Shown here piece after piece: positions 1 to 7,429 of a DNA stretch of 64,000 bases. A program made the translations under genes and the position numbers. Position 1 is the first letter of the stretch. Each line of letters begins with the position of its first letter. Under the pieces are notes generated by a model. The model saw nothing but the letters and a program-made list of their open reading frames with translations. It was not told the origin of the DNA and searched no databases. The DNA comes from Streptomyces sp. 2131.1. GTDB taxonomy: Bacteria; Actinomycetota; Actinomycetes; Streptomycetales; Streptomycetaceae. The stretch covers positions 3,038,001-3,102,000 of the forward strand of contig NZ_FNSY01000001.1 of the NCBI RefSeq assembly GCF_900105515.1, read 5' to 3'.

Positions 1-564
1 CCCCTGCGGTCCGAACAGGCTCAGGAACTCCACCGGGTCCGGCCCCGCCGGTCCCCACCAGTGCGGGGTGTGGGTGTCGAACTCGGCCGCCTCCCCCGCC
101 GTCAGGACCAGGTCGTGGTCGCCCAGGACCAGGCGCAGCCGGCCGGAGAGGACGTAGAGCCACTCGTAGCCCTCGTGGACGCGTTGCTCGACCGGGCCCG
201 AAGGGCCCGTCGCGCCCGGCATGACCTGCTTGTACGCGTTTACGCCGCCGAGATGCCGGGTGAGCGGTACGAAGGTCATGCCGTGGCGCTTGAAGGGGCG
301 GAAGGTGACCCTCGGGTCACCCGTGTCCGGGGCGCCGACGAGTTCGTCCAGCTGGACGCCGTACGCCTTCGCCAGCGGCAGCAGCAGTTCCAGGGTCGGT
401 TTGCGGCCGCCCGACTCCAGGCGGGAGAGCGTGCTGATCGAGATGCCGGTCGTCTCGCTCAGCTGCGTCAGCGTCGTCCCGCGCTCGGTGCGCAGCGCGC
501 GGAGGCGGGGGCCGACGCCGGTCAGGACGGCGGCCAGGTCGTCGTCATCCATCGGGTCTGCCAT
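1..564 (-). CDS. XRE-cupin transcriptional regulator (3' end outside window)
   Basis: Probable DNA-binding regulator that senses a small ligand through a cupin barrel. The 188 codons visible begin MADPMDDDD. Residues about 15-65 form an XRE helix-turn-helix (TQLSETTGISISTLSRLESG). From about residue 105 a cupin fold follows, with HEGYEWLYVLSGRLRL and a downstream THTPHWW that fit the two conserved cupin motifs. The protein is nearly complete for this roughly 190-200 residue family, but the stop codon lies beyond position 1. It begins 32 bases downstream of the TetR gene stop on the same strand, so the two may be cotranscribed. The ligand and target genes cannot be told from here. Confidence 0.88.
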   Translation of the reverse strand, partial: MADPMDDDDLAAVLTGVGPRLRALRTERGTTLTQLSETTGISISTLSRLESGGRKPTLELLLPLAKAYGVQLDELVGAPDTGDPRVTFRPFKRHGMTFVPLTRHLGGVNAYKQVMPGATGPSGPVEQRVHEGYEWLYVLSGRLRLVLGDHDLVLTAGEAAEFDTHTPHWWGPAGPDPVEFLSLFGPQG

Positions 565-596
565 GGCTCCATTTGCCGCCCCGGCAACGCACCTTG

Positions 597-1259
597 TCAA
601 TCGGAGGCGCCCGGAGGGGCCCCCTCCGCCGGGCCGATCATGGCCATGGTCAACCTGGTGAACTCACTCGTGAGCCACGCGGGCGGCACCTGGCGCGGCC
701 GCCGCCCGTGGTGGGCCAGCAGCTCGTCCACCGACCGCGTCAGCACCTTCACGACCACCTCCAGGTCGCCGTCCACCCCGTGCCCGCGCCGCCGGGCCCG
801 CTCGGACTCGGCGGTCAGGAACTCCACCCACACCGAACGCCACATCGTCAGGTGCTCGTCCATCGCCCGGCTGACGCCCAGCACTTCGACGAACGCCACC
901 CGCGCCGCCTGGGGGTCCCGCGTGACGGCCCGGACATACGCCTCGAAGAGCCTGCGCACCCGCTCCTCCGTCGGGCAGGTGTCCATGCCCTCGGCCGCCA
1001 GCTCCGCCTGGGCGGCCTGCATGCCGGCCATCGCGACCTCGTCGTACAGGTCGGTGAGCAGCGCCTCGCGCGACGCGAACTCGCGATGGAAGTCCCGAAC
1101 TTCCACCTGCGCCGCCGCGCACAGGTCTTCGACGGACGTATGGGCGTACCCGTACACCGCGAACAACGTGCGCCCCGCCGCCATGAGTTGCGCGCGGCGT
1201 CGCGCGGGGTCGCGCACCGCCCGTACGCCGTTCCAAAGTTCCACCACGGCATCCACCAC
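597..1259 (-). CDS. TetR/AcrR family transcriptional regulator
   Basis: One-component repressor-like protein of about 220 residues. The N-terminal TetR helix-turn-helix is visible as AGRTLFAVYGYAHTSVEDLC followed by AAAQVEVRDFHREFASREAL, and the rest is an all-helical ligand-binding domain ending near VPPAWLTSEFTRLTMAMIG. The start is placed at GTG 1259, or the next GTG at 1256, because GGAGGG lies just upstream at 1263-1268. A much longer in-frame extension exists but has no ribosome site and unlike codon use. It is followed by the XRE-cupin gene after 32 bases. Its target and inducer are unknown. Confidence 0.88.
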   Translation of the reverse strand: MVDAVVELWNGVRAVRDPARRRAQLMAAGRTLFAVYGYAHTSVEDLCAAAQVEVRDFHREFASREALLTDLYDEVAMAGMQAAQAELAAEGMDTCPTEERVRRLFEAYVRAVTRDPQAARVAFVEVLGVSRAMDEHLTMWRSVWVEFLTAESERARRRGHGVDGDLEVVVKVLTRSVDELLAHHGRRPRQVPPAWLTSEFTRLTMAMIGPAEGAPPGASD

Positions 1260-1530
1260 GGGCCCTCCTTTGTCCGCCCCGGCCCCCGGTCGAGCGTGAG
1301 CGGTACCGCCGAGGCCACATAAGCGCAGAAACACACAGAGCGTGACAGTTCGCTCACGGTACCGCACGCCCGAGGCGCCCTCTACGGCCAAAAGCTGCCC
1401 GAACGGCAGTTCCGTTTCCACCGAGCCCGACCCGGGCACGCCCGGTCGGCACTCATTCGCATACACGTGCGGGCCTGAACGCCCGGCGATGATCCAATGA
1501 TCGTTCGGATCGCATCCGCGGAGGGGCGCC

Positions 1531-1668
1531 ATGGCCACGGCCACCGATCCCTGTCAGGGGCACGAATTCGCGATCCTGTTCCCCGTGATCATCGCCGGTT
1601 CGCTCGCCTGCGGCACCGTCCCCGTCCTGCTTCAACTCGGGCGGCGCAGGGCCTCCGCGTCCCGCTGA
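1531..1668 (+). CDS. Small single-span membrane protein (45 aa)
   Basis: Not a recognised family. The start is ATG 1531, preceded by a good ribosome site (GGAGGGG at 1520-1526), and it ends TGA at 1666-1668. The protein begins MATATDPCQGHEF, then has one hydrophobic helix (AILFPVIIAGSLACGTVPVLL) and a basic tail (GRRRASASR), so the C terminus is probably cytoplasmic. Codon third positions are mostly G or C. It converges with, and overlaps by 37 bases, the opposite-strand gene at 1632-1928. Small proteins of this build are common in Streptomyces; function is unknown. Confidence 0.55.
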   Translation: MATATDPCQGHEFAILFPVIIAGSLACGTVPVLLQLGRRRASASR

Positions 1669-1928
1669 GCGTCCCGCGCGCCCGCGTGCGCGGCGTCCTC
1701 GCCCAGCACCTCCTTGAAACGCTCCCGCCGACGCACCGGTCCCTGGAATTCGCCGTCCGGGTCGGGGGCATACAGCGGCCATTTCATGCAGTGGGTCTCC
1801 CCCGCCGCCTGTTGGGCGCACGGGCGGCACAGCGTCTCGTCCGCCCTGGGGCGGAACACATGCTTGCCATAGGCGCGGGACGGCGAGACGGCACGCCAAA
1901 GCACCTTCGGTGGACCTCGTGAATCCAT
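1632..1928 (-). CDS. Hypothetical protein with Cys-rich centre (98 aa)
   Basis: No named family recognised. The middle contains CRPCAQQAAGETHC, a possible small metal site, followed by a charged helical tail (PVRRRERFKEVLGEDAAHAG). The ATG at 1926-1928 has no strong Shine-Dalgarno sequence. Its 3' end overlaps the end of the small membrane-protein gene on the other strand. The amino-acid composition looks like a real soluble protein and not an antisense artefact, although the evidence is composition only. Confidence 0.5.
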   Translation of the reverse strand: MDSRGPPKVLWRAVSPSRAYGKHVFRPRADETLCRPCAQQAAGETHCMKWPLYAPDPDGEFQGPVRRRERFKEVLGEDAAHAGARDAQRDAEALRRPS

Positions 1929-2013
1929 CTCGGGTGAAGACCCTCGGACCAGGTGTTGTCAGCACTCCCGGGGGCCGCCCCGTACGCAAAGCGCACGGAG
2001 CGTAACGACGCGA

Positions 2014-2439
2014 TCACCGCACAGCAGGCTTTTCGTCCGACACCACCTTGATCAACAGCTCGAACAGCAGTGCCGTTTCCACGTACGGATCTTGAGCCGT
2101 CGGCCGCGAACGCCAGTCCAGCGGGTACGTCAGCCCGTGCAGCGCGGGTACGCCCACGAAGTCCGACCCCCTGCGCACAAGCGCGTCCGCCCCCGCCGGC
2201 CAGCGATGGGCACTCGCCGTGCCGGGCGGGACGAGGAAGTACATGCTCCGCATCCCGATCCGGGACCGGATGATCGGACCGGCCTGGAAGTCCGTGAACT
2301 GCATGATCTCGTACGCCACTTGGTCGCCCAGGATGCCGGGGGCGCGGATCGCGTCGAAGTGGATGCCCGCGTGCCGCAGGGCGTGACCGCTCGCGGGAAT
2401 CCACGAGTGCACCAGGTCCGGGGAAGTTTTCGGTTCCAT
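2014..2439 (-). CDS. Hypothetical protein, primase/polymerase N-domain-like
   Basis: A protein of 141 residues from ATG 2439 (MEPKTSPDLVHSW). Central segments IIRSRIGMRSMYFLVPPGT and SDFVGVPALHGLTYPLDWRS resemble, from memory, the short Streptomyces proteins annotated as bifunctional DNA primase/polymerase N-terminal-like. No catalytic acidic triad can be defended, so it may be an inactive relative. It is divergent from the WhiJ-like HTH gene with only 81 bases between starts. GC content is lower than in the core genes, as for the neighbouring cassette. The start could lie further upstream, but the longer version runs into the HTH gene's promoter. Confidence 0.6.
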   Translation of the reverse strand: MEPKTSPDLVHSWIPASGHALRHAGIHFDAIRAPGILGDQVAYEIMQFTDFQAGPIIRSRIGMRSMYFLVPPGTASAHRWPAGADALVRRGSDFVGVPALHGLTYPLDWRSRPTAQDPYVETALLFELLIKVVSDEKPAVR

Positions 2440-2490
2440 ACGGAAAGCGTCGGTGCCCGCACGTACGGTGACCAGGGACACAAGGCATCT

Positions 2491-2526
2491 GTGCACTGCT
2501 GTGCACTTGGAGGTGGGGCCGTGCAC
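2491..2526. promoter_or_regulatory. Triple GTGCAC motif in WhiJ-like promoter region
   Basis: The self-complementary hexamer GTGCAC occurs at 2491-2496, 2501-2506 and 2521-2526; the last overlaps the GTG start of the HTH gene. The first two are 10 bp apart, one helical turn. They lie between two divergent genes. An autoregulatory operator is an inference. Confidence 0.4.
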
Positions 2527-3333
2527 TCCAGTAATACCGGCGGCGGTACGGCTCTCATGTTCGGAGCGCTGTTGCGGCACTACCGCGAACTGGCGGGCCT
2601 GTCGCAGGAGGCGTTGGGGGTGAAGATCGGCTTCTCCAAGTCACAGGTGGCGATGGTGGAGCGGGGACAGAGGCCCCCGAAGGGGGACTTCGTACCGAAG
2701 GCCGACGCAGCGCTGGAGGCGAACGGAGGGCTGATCAAGGCCGCAACGCAACTCCAGTTCAGCCACTTGGCTGCCTGGTTCGAGCCGTTCGCCGAGGAAG
2801 AGGCGAAGTGCGTGGCGCGGCACGAATACGAGTCCAGCACCGTGCCTGGCCTGTTGCAGACAGAGGCACACGCGCTCGCCCTGCACCGGGTCGCATGTCC
2901 GCCCCTCGATGACGACGAGATCGAGAGGCTGGTCGCCGGTCGTCTCGCGCGGCAGACCCTGTTGACACGCAAGCCACCGGTGGACATCAGCTTCATCCTG
3001 GAAATCAGCGCGATCACGCGCCCTATCGGGGGACGGGACGTGCACCGCGCGCAGCTGCAACACCTACTCGAAGTGAGCGAGCTGCGGAACGTGAACATCC
3101 AGGTGATGTCGCCCCATCAGGAGGCGCACGTCGGGCTGAACGGCCCCTTCGTCCTGCTGGAGACCGACGACCGACGGCGGCTGGCATACCTGGAGGTGCA
3201 GGGCCGTAACTTCGTTGTCAGTGAGCAACCTCAACTGGGAGACTTGTTTGCCACGCATGGCATGCTCCGGACCCAGGCTCACGGGCTGGAAGAGTCGCGC
3301 GGGCTGATCAAGCAGATGGCAGAAGGACTATGA
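2521..3333 (+). CDS. WhiJ-like XRE helix-turn-helix protein, DUF5753 type
   Basis: DNA-binding protein of 270 residues. Residues about 12-65 hold an XRE HTH (MFGALLRHYRELAGLSQEAL, then IGFSKSQVAMVERGQR). The remainder is the Scr1/DUF5753 domain typical of Streptomyces WhiJ paralogs (ARHEYESSTVPGLLQTEAHA, QLQHLLEVSELRNVNIQVM, GPFVLLETDD). The start is GTG 2521 with GGAGG at 2509-2513. Its stop overlaps the ATG of the DUF397 gene by four bases (ATGA), so the two are translationally coupled. In this family the HTH protein is thought to act with its small DUF397 partner in developmental control. GC content is visibly lower than in flanking core genes, suggesting recent acquisition. Confidence 0.92.
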   Translation: MHSSNTGGGTALMFGALLRHYRELAGLSQEALGVKIGFSKSQVAMVERGQRPPKGDFVPKADAALEANGGLIKAATQLQFSHLAAWFEPFAEEEAKCVARHEYESSTVPGLLQTEAHALALHRVACPPLDDDEIERLVAGRLARQTLLTRKPPVDISFILEISAITRPIGGRDVHRAQLQHLLEVSELRNVNIQVMSPHQEAHVGLNGPFVLLETDDRRRLAYLEVQGRNFVVSEQPQLGDLFATHGMLRTQAHGLEESRGLIKQMAEGL

Positions 3334-3509
3334 GCACCGACCTGAAGTGGTTCAAGAGCAGCTACAGCGGCACGAACGGCGGCAACTGTGTCGAGGTCGC
3401 CACCTGCCCCCACGCCATCCACGTACGCGACTCCAAGGACACCACCGTCCCGGCCCTCACCGTCTCCCCCGACGCCTGGGCAGTATTCATCCAGCGCACC
3501 GTCGCCTGA
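3330..3509 (+). CDS. DUF397 small protein, partner of WhiJ-like regulator
   Basis: A protein of 59 residues carrying the hallmark of DUF397: LKWFKSSYSGTNGGNCVEV, then IHVRDSKDTTVPALTVSPDAW. Members pair with DUF5753/XRE proteins in tens of copies per Streptomyces genome and are thought to modulate the partner's DNA binding. The ATG overlaps the upstream stop codon. It was located by direct translation because it is short. Confidence 0.93.
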   Translation: MSTDLKWFKSSYSGTNGGNCVEVATCPHAIHVRDSKDTTVPALTVSPDAWAVFIQRTVA

Positions 3510-3548
3510 CCCGCTCCGAACGGGCGCGGCTCAAAGGAGTACGGACAC

Positions 3549-4007
3549 GTGCAGGGAATCTCCTCCCAGGAATTGGTCCGGCAGCTCGTCCGGGCGCTGC
3601 CGGAAGTGGAGCCGTACCTGGAGACGGCGGCCCGGCGCCACGGCAGGCGGGCCGCGCAGGTGACCCACTGGGAGCAGGTCAACACCCACCCCGGGACGCT
3701 GCTTTCCGAAGTCCTCGCTCATCCGCTGTTCCAGCCCGGGATGGAGTCCGCCGAGATGGACGCGGATGACGAGGAGTTCCTCGCGCGCTGTTTCGACTTC
3801 ATCGAGGGCCTGGAGGAGAGTCCGGGCGGCGAGCTGGTGGACACGGCGTACTTCACCTTCGTGGAGCCCCTCCTGGAGAGCAGGGAAGTGCTCGACCGCG
3901 CCTTCCGGTTCGCCGGCCCAAGGACGCGGGCGGAGATCCTGGCCATGCTGCGAGGCTGGAACGTCCCCGTGGACCCCTCATGGGAGCAGGAGCGGTCGCG
4001 GCGGTGA
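3549..4007 (+). CDS. Hypothetical cytosolic protein (152 aa)
   Basis: No family recognised with confidence. The start is GTG 3549 with AAAGGAGT at 3532-3539. The sequence is acidic and helical, for example ESAEMDADDEEFLARCFDFI and FVEPLLESREVLDRAFRFAG, without signal peptide or membrane segment. It lies 39 bases after the DUF397 gene in the same direction and may belong to the same transcript. Its acidity and position after a regulatory pair would also fit an immunity or partner protein, but nothing in the sequence proves this. Confidence 0.7.
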   Translation: MQGISSQELVRQLVRALPEVEPYLETAARRHGRRAAQVTHWEQVNTHPGTLLSEVLAHPLFQPGMESAEMDADDEEFLARCFDFIEGLEESPGGELVDTAYFTFVEPLLESREVLDRAFRFAGPRTRAEILAMLRGWNVPVDPSWEQERSRR

Positions 4008-4031
4008 CCGGCCGCGTGTCGTCCCCGTAGG

Positions 4032-4832
4032 TCACTCCCCGCGCGCCGCGAACACCTCACGCGCGGCCGTCAGGCCGTTCAGCGCGGCCGGGAAACCGGC
4101 GTAACCGGCCATCTGCGTGATGATCTCGACGGCCTCCTCCCGCGTACCGCCGACGTTGAGCAGGCCGTGGAGGTGTACGCGGAGCTGCGGGCCGACCGTG
4201 CCGAGGGCGGTGCACAGGGCGACGGTGACCAGTTCGCGGGTCCTGAGGTCGAGGCCCGTACGGGAGTACACGTCGCCGAAGGAGAACTCCAGCACGTAGC
4301 GCGCGAGGTCGGGGGCAATGTCCTTGAGGGAGTCGATGACCTGCTGACCGGCGTCCCCGTCGATGTCGGCGAGGGCCTGCCGGCCGCGTTCGAGGCGGTC
4401 GCCGTCCTGGTCGCCGGAGGTGTCGGCGGGGACGAGGGCGGGCTCGTCGGGGCGGGACTCGAAGACCTCGCGGGCGGCGGTGAGGCCGTTGAGCGCGGCC
4501 GGGAAACCGGCGTACACGCTGACGTGGATCAGGACCTCGACGATCTCCTCGCGGGTGCAGCCGACGTTGAGCGCGCCGCCGATGTGGAAGCGGAGCTGCG
4601 GCGCGGCGTTGCCCATCGCGGCGAGGGCGGCGACGGTGCCCAACTGGCGCTGTCGGCGGGTGAGTCCGGGGCGGGTCCAGATGTCGCCGAAGCCGAATTC
4701 GACGATGTACCGGCCCATGTCGGGGGCGATGTCGGCGAGGCCGTCGATGACGTCGTCCTGGGTGCCTCCGGCGACCTCGCGGAGGGCCGCGTAGCCACGC
4801 TCGTACCGTTCGTTGCGCTGTTCGATGCTCAT
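4032..4832 (-). CDS. Carboxymuconolactone decarboxylase-like protein, tandem duplicated domain
   Basis: A protein of 266 residues made of two copies of the CMD/AhpD-like fold. Copy 1 (about 10-120) has PQLRFHIGGALNVGCTREEI and IHVSVYAGFPAALNGLTAAR; copy 2 (about 145-262) has PQLRVHLHGLLNVGGTREEA and TQMAGYAGFPAALNGLTAAR. The usual protein has one domain of about 125 residues. In copy 1 the family His before the YAGFP motif is present (IHVSVYAGFP), but in copy 2 it is Gln, and copy 1's Cys is Gly, so copy 2 may be structural. The ATG sits about 8 bases after the -10 box of a MerR-type promoter and no ribosome site is seen, suggesting a leaderless transcript. Confidence 0.88.
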   Translation of the reverse strand: MSIEQRNERYERGYAALREVAGGTQDDVIDGLADIAPDMGRYIVEFGFGDIWTRPGLTRRQRQLGTVAALAAMGNAAPQLRFHIGGALNVGCTREEIVEVLIHVSVYAGFPAALNGLTAAREVFESRPDEPALVPADTSGDQDGDRLERGRQALADIDGDAGQQVIDSLKDIAPDLARYVLEFSFGDVYSRTGLDLRTRELVTVALCTALGTVGPQLRVHLHGLLNVGGTREEAVEIITQMAGYAGFPAALNGLTAAREVFAARGE

Positions 4833-4839
4833 GCGGATG

Positions 4840-4870
4840 ACGGTAGGAGTTGGAGTGCACTCCAACGCAA
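4840..4870 (-). promoter_or_regulatory. MerR-type promoter with 18-bp perfect palindrome
   Basis: On the minus strand TTGCGT (4865-4870) and TACCGT (4840-4845) are separated by 19 bp, the over-long spacer that MerR activators require. The spacer region carries the palindrome GTTGGAGTGCACTCCAAC at 4849-4866. The start codon follows 7 bases after the -10 box. No merR gene was recognised in this window. Confidence 0.7.
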
Positions 4871-4926
4871 GCGCGCCCCGCGAAAACCGTTCGGGCGGAC
4901 GCCCGGGTGACTGCCATGATGCCCGG

Positions 4927-5595
4927 ATGGACACCTCCGCTCCCACCCCCGCCCCCATCGACCTGGACACCTGGCCGCGCAGGGAGCACTTCGCACATTA
5001 CCGGCGCCGGGTGCCGTGCACGTACTCGATGACGGTGGAGGTGGACGTCACGGAGTTCGCCGCCGCGCTGAGCCGTTCGGAGCGCAAGTCGTACGTGGCG
5101 CAGGTGTGGGCGCTGGCGACGGTGGTGAACCGGCACGAGGAATTCCGGATGTGCCTGACGGAGTCGGGCGATCCGGCGGTGTGGCCGGTGGTGCACCCCG
5201 CGTTCACGGTGTTCAACACGGAGCGGGAGACGTTCGCGTGCGTGTGGGCGCCGTACGACGCGGACTTCGGGGCGTTCCACGACGCGGCGGCCCCGCTGCT
5301 GGCGGAGCACGCGCGCACCACGTCCTTCTTCCCGCAGGGGCCGCCGCCGCCGAACGCCTTCGACGTGTCGAGCCTGCCGTGGCGGTCGTTCACGGGGTTC
5401 AACCTCAACATCCGTGACGGGTACGACCACTTGGCCCCGATCTTCACGCTGGGCCGGTACGTCCCACGCGGCGGCCGGGTGTTCCTCCCGCTCGCCGTAC
5501 AGGTGCACCACGCGGCGGCGGACGGCTTCCACACGGCGCGCCTGGTGGGCGAGATGGAGGAGCTGGTGGCGGAGGCGGCGGGGTGGCTCTGCTAG
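4927..5595 (+). CDS. Chloramphenicol acetyltransferase family protein
   Basis: Acyl-CoA-dependent O-acetyltransferase of 222 residues, the usual CAT length. The C-terminal active-site motif is clear: LAVQVHHAAADGFHTARLV, where the second His of HHxxxDG is the catalytic base. The N-terminal part (IDLDTWPRREHFAHYRRR, then CTYSMTVEVDVTEF) matches the CAT trimer fold, and FNTERETFACVWAPYDADF fits the substrate-pocket strand. The start is ATG 4927; CATGAT at 4915-4920 ends six bases before it, which would suit a leaderless mRNA. It diverges from the CMD gene. Chloramphenicol resistance is plausible from family membership but the true acceptor is untested. Confidence 0.9.
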   Translation: MDTSAPTPAPIDLDTWPRREHFAHYRRRVPCTYSMTVEVDVTEFAAALSRSERKSYVAQVWALATVVNRHEEFRMCLTESGDPAVWPVVHPAFTVFNTERETFACVWAPYDADFGAFHDAAAPLLAEHARTTSFFPQGPPPPNAFDVSSLPWRSFTGFNLNIRDGYDHLAPIFTLGRYVPRGGRVFLPLAVQVHHAAADGFHTARLVGEMEELVAEAAGWLC

Positions 5596-5641
5596 ACGTA
5601 TCCCCGCCGCGCTTGTCAGTGGCCCCCGGCACCATGCGCGT

Positions 5642-6110
5642 ATGACAACAGATGCCACGGATGCCAAGGAGAAAGAGACTCTGTCGGCGTTCCTGGCGGC
5701 GCAGCGGGCCGGCGTCCTGGCCATCGTCGACGGGCTCGACGCACAGGCACTCACCACACCGGTCCTGCCGTCCGGCTGGACGCCTCTCGGGCTCATGGAA
5801 CACCTGGGTCACGCGGAGAGGCACTGGTTCCAGGAGGTCTTCACCGGGGCGGCCGAACGGCCTGCCCTGGTCCGACGACCACGCCCCGCTGACGACACCC
5901 CGAGAGCCGGAGGTGGTCTTCGCCTTCTACGCGGACCAGTGCCGCCGCTCCGACGCCGTGATCGCCCGCACGCCGCTGACGGCACCCCCGCGGGGCCGCC
6001 ACCCGGAACCCCTGGGCGACGAGTTCGCCGACCTGCGCGGGATCATCCTGCACCTCGTCGAGGAAACCGCCCGGCACGCCGGCCGACGGCAGTCGGCCCG
6101 GATATTCTGA
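5642..6110 (+). pseudogene. DinB/DUF664-like protein gene with frameshift
   Basis: Reading from ATG 5642 gives a DinB-like start (DATDAKEKETLSAFLAAQRA, GWTPLGLMEHLGHAERHWFQ) until about residue 72. The homologous continuation then lies one base further on (LPWSDDHAPLTTPREPEVVF, then FADLRGIILHLVEETARHAG) and ends at TGA 6108-6110. Removing one A of the pair at 5856-5857 restores GAADGLPWSDD across the junction. The family is a four-helix metal-binding bundle of about 155 residues, and the conserved His residues (EHLGHAERH, HLVEETARH) are all present in the joined reading. Either the gene is recently inactivated or the assembly has a one-base error; the rest of the sequence shows no decay. Confidence 0.85.
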
Positions 6111-6190
6111 GCCACGATGTTCCGCTCACGGGCCGACGTGATCGTCTCGTGGACGGGAGCCGTCCGTCGCACCCACTCGATAGGTTTCCC

Positions 6191-7429
6191 ATGCCCGGCC
6201 GTCTCCTCGAACTGCATGTCGAGAACTTCCGCAGCCTGCGCGATGTGACCGTGCCGCTCGGCCCGCTCACCGTGCTGGTGGGTCCGAACGGCGCGGGCAA
6301 ATCCAATGTGCTGAAGGTGTTCGACTTCCTCGCCGACATCATCCGTACCGATCTCCAGCCGGCCCTCGACGCGCGTGGTGGTTTCGACGAGGTGGCCTTC
6401 TGGGGTGGAAACAAACCACCGACCTCCATGCGTGTCCACCTCAAGGCGACGTGGACGACCAACTCCACCCGCAACGCACCGGACGAGTACGACCTCACCA
6501 TTCGCCGGCGCTCACTGCGCTCGAAGGTGTCAGGTGAGCCTTCCCCCTACTACGCGCTCTCCCGCGAGGAGAGCTTCGCCTTCAAGCGCAGGCAGGGGCG
6601 CGGGCGGCGTATCACCATCAAGGGTGAGGAGGCGCGGATCCAGGACGAGCGGGCGGGCAAGAGCAAGGACAGCGGCAACTTCAGCATTCGCAGGCTGAGC
6701 AGCGGGCTGTCCACACTCCCGCGGCTGGGGCCCGCCGACGGTGGAGACGAGGTGACGCGGGTCGCCGACCGGCTCTCCTCGTTTCGTCTCTTTGATGTGG
6801 ACGTGGCCGCCGCGCGGCAACCGACCCGCCTGCGTGGCGCGGACTTCAGCACGCTCTCGCCGCACGCCGAGAATCTGGCCGGCTTCCTGATCCACCTGAG
6901 TGGTCGCGAGGAAACCTGGGACAATCTGGTCACCGATGCCCGCGAGGTGCTGCCCCAGCTGGAGAACATCGAGTTCGAGGAGGTCGGCGGGGCGACCGAC
7001 CAGCTGACCGTCGTACTGCGCGAGCGCGGCCTGCGCCGTCTGACCCCGCTCGCCGACGCGTCGTACGGGACGGTCCGGCTTCTGGGGCTGCTCGCCCTGC
7101 TGTACGACCCGAATCCCCCGGCGTTCACGTGCATCGAGGAGATCGATCACGGGCTGCATCCGCAGGCACTCGAACTCGTTGTGCAGCGGTTGCGCGAGGC
7201 TGCCGAGCGGACCCAGTTCATCGTCGCCACCCATTCCCCCGCCCTGGTGAACCGGCTGCATCCGGACGAGTTCGTCGTATGCGACCGTTTCGACGACGGG
7301 GCCTCCGTCATTCCGGCGCTCACTGTTGACGAGGTGAGGGACATCGTGGAGGAGTCAGGTGAACAACCGCTCGGGGAACTCTGGTTCTCCGGGGTACTGG
7401 GTGGAGACCTGACCGGCGGTGAGCTTTGA
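6191..7429 (+). CDS. AAA family ATPase of COG4637/OLD-like type
   Basis: ABC/SMC-class ATPase of 412 residues. Walker A is GPNGAGKS at 31-38, just after a RecF-like N terminus (LLELHVENFRSLRDVTVPLG). There is a signature-like SYGTVRLLGLLALL near 290, Walker B FTCIEEIDHGLHP near 312, and an H-loop IVATHSP near 344. The C terminus LGELWFSGVLGG is typical of stand-alone ATPases paired with a small nuclease-like partner. A middle insertion of about 150 residues replaces a coiled-coil arm. The downstream TOPRIM-like gene overlaps its stop by three bases. Pairs of this build include known antiphage systems (OLD, PARIS, Gabija), so defence is a fair inference; no target is known. Alternative: a general DNA-repair ATPase. 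Confidence 0.9.
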   Translation: MPGRLLELHVENFRSLRDVTVPLGPLTVLVGPNGAGKSNVLKVFDFLADIIRTDLQPALDARGGFDEVAFWGGNKPPTSMRVHLKATWTTNSTRNAPDEYDLTIRRRSLRSKVSGEPSPYYALSREESFAFKRRQGRGRRITIKGEEARIQDERAGKSKDSGNFSIRRLSSGLSTLPRLGPADGGDEVTRVADRLSSFRLFDVDVAAARQPTRLRGADFSTLSPHAENLAGFLIHLSGREETWDNLVTDAREVLPQLENIEFEEVGGATDQLTVVLRERGLRRLTPLADASYGTVRLLGLLALLYDPNPPAFTCIEEIDHGLHPQALELVVQRLREAAERTQFIVATHSPALVNRLHPDEFVVCDRFDDGASVIPALTVDEVRDIVEESGEQPLGELWFSGVLGGDLTGGEL

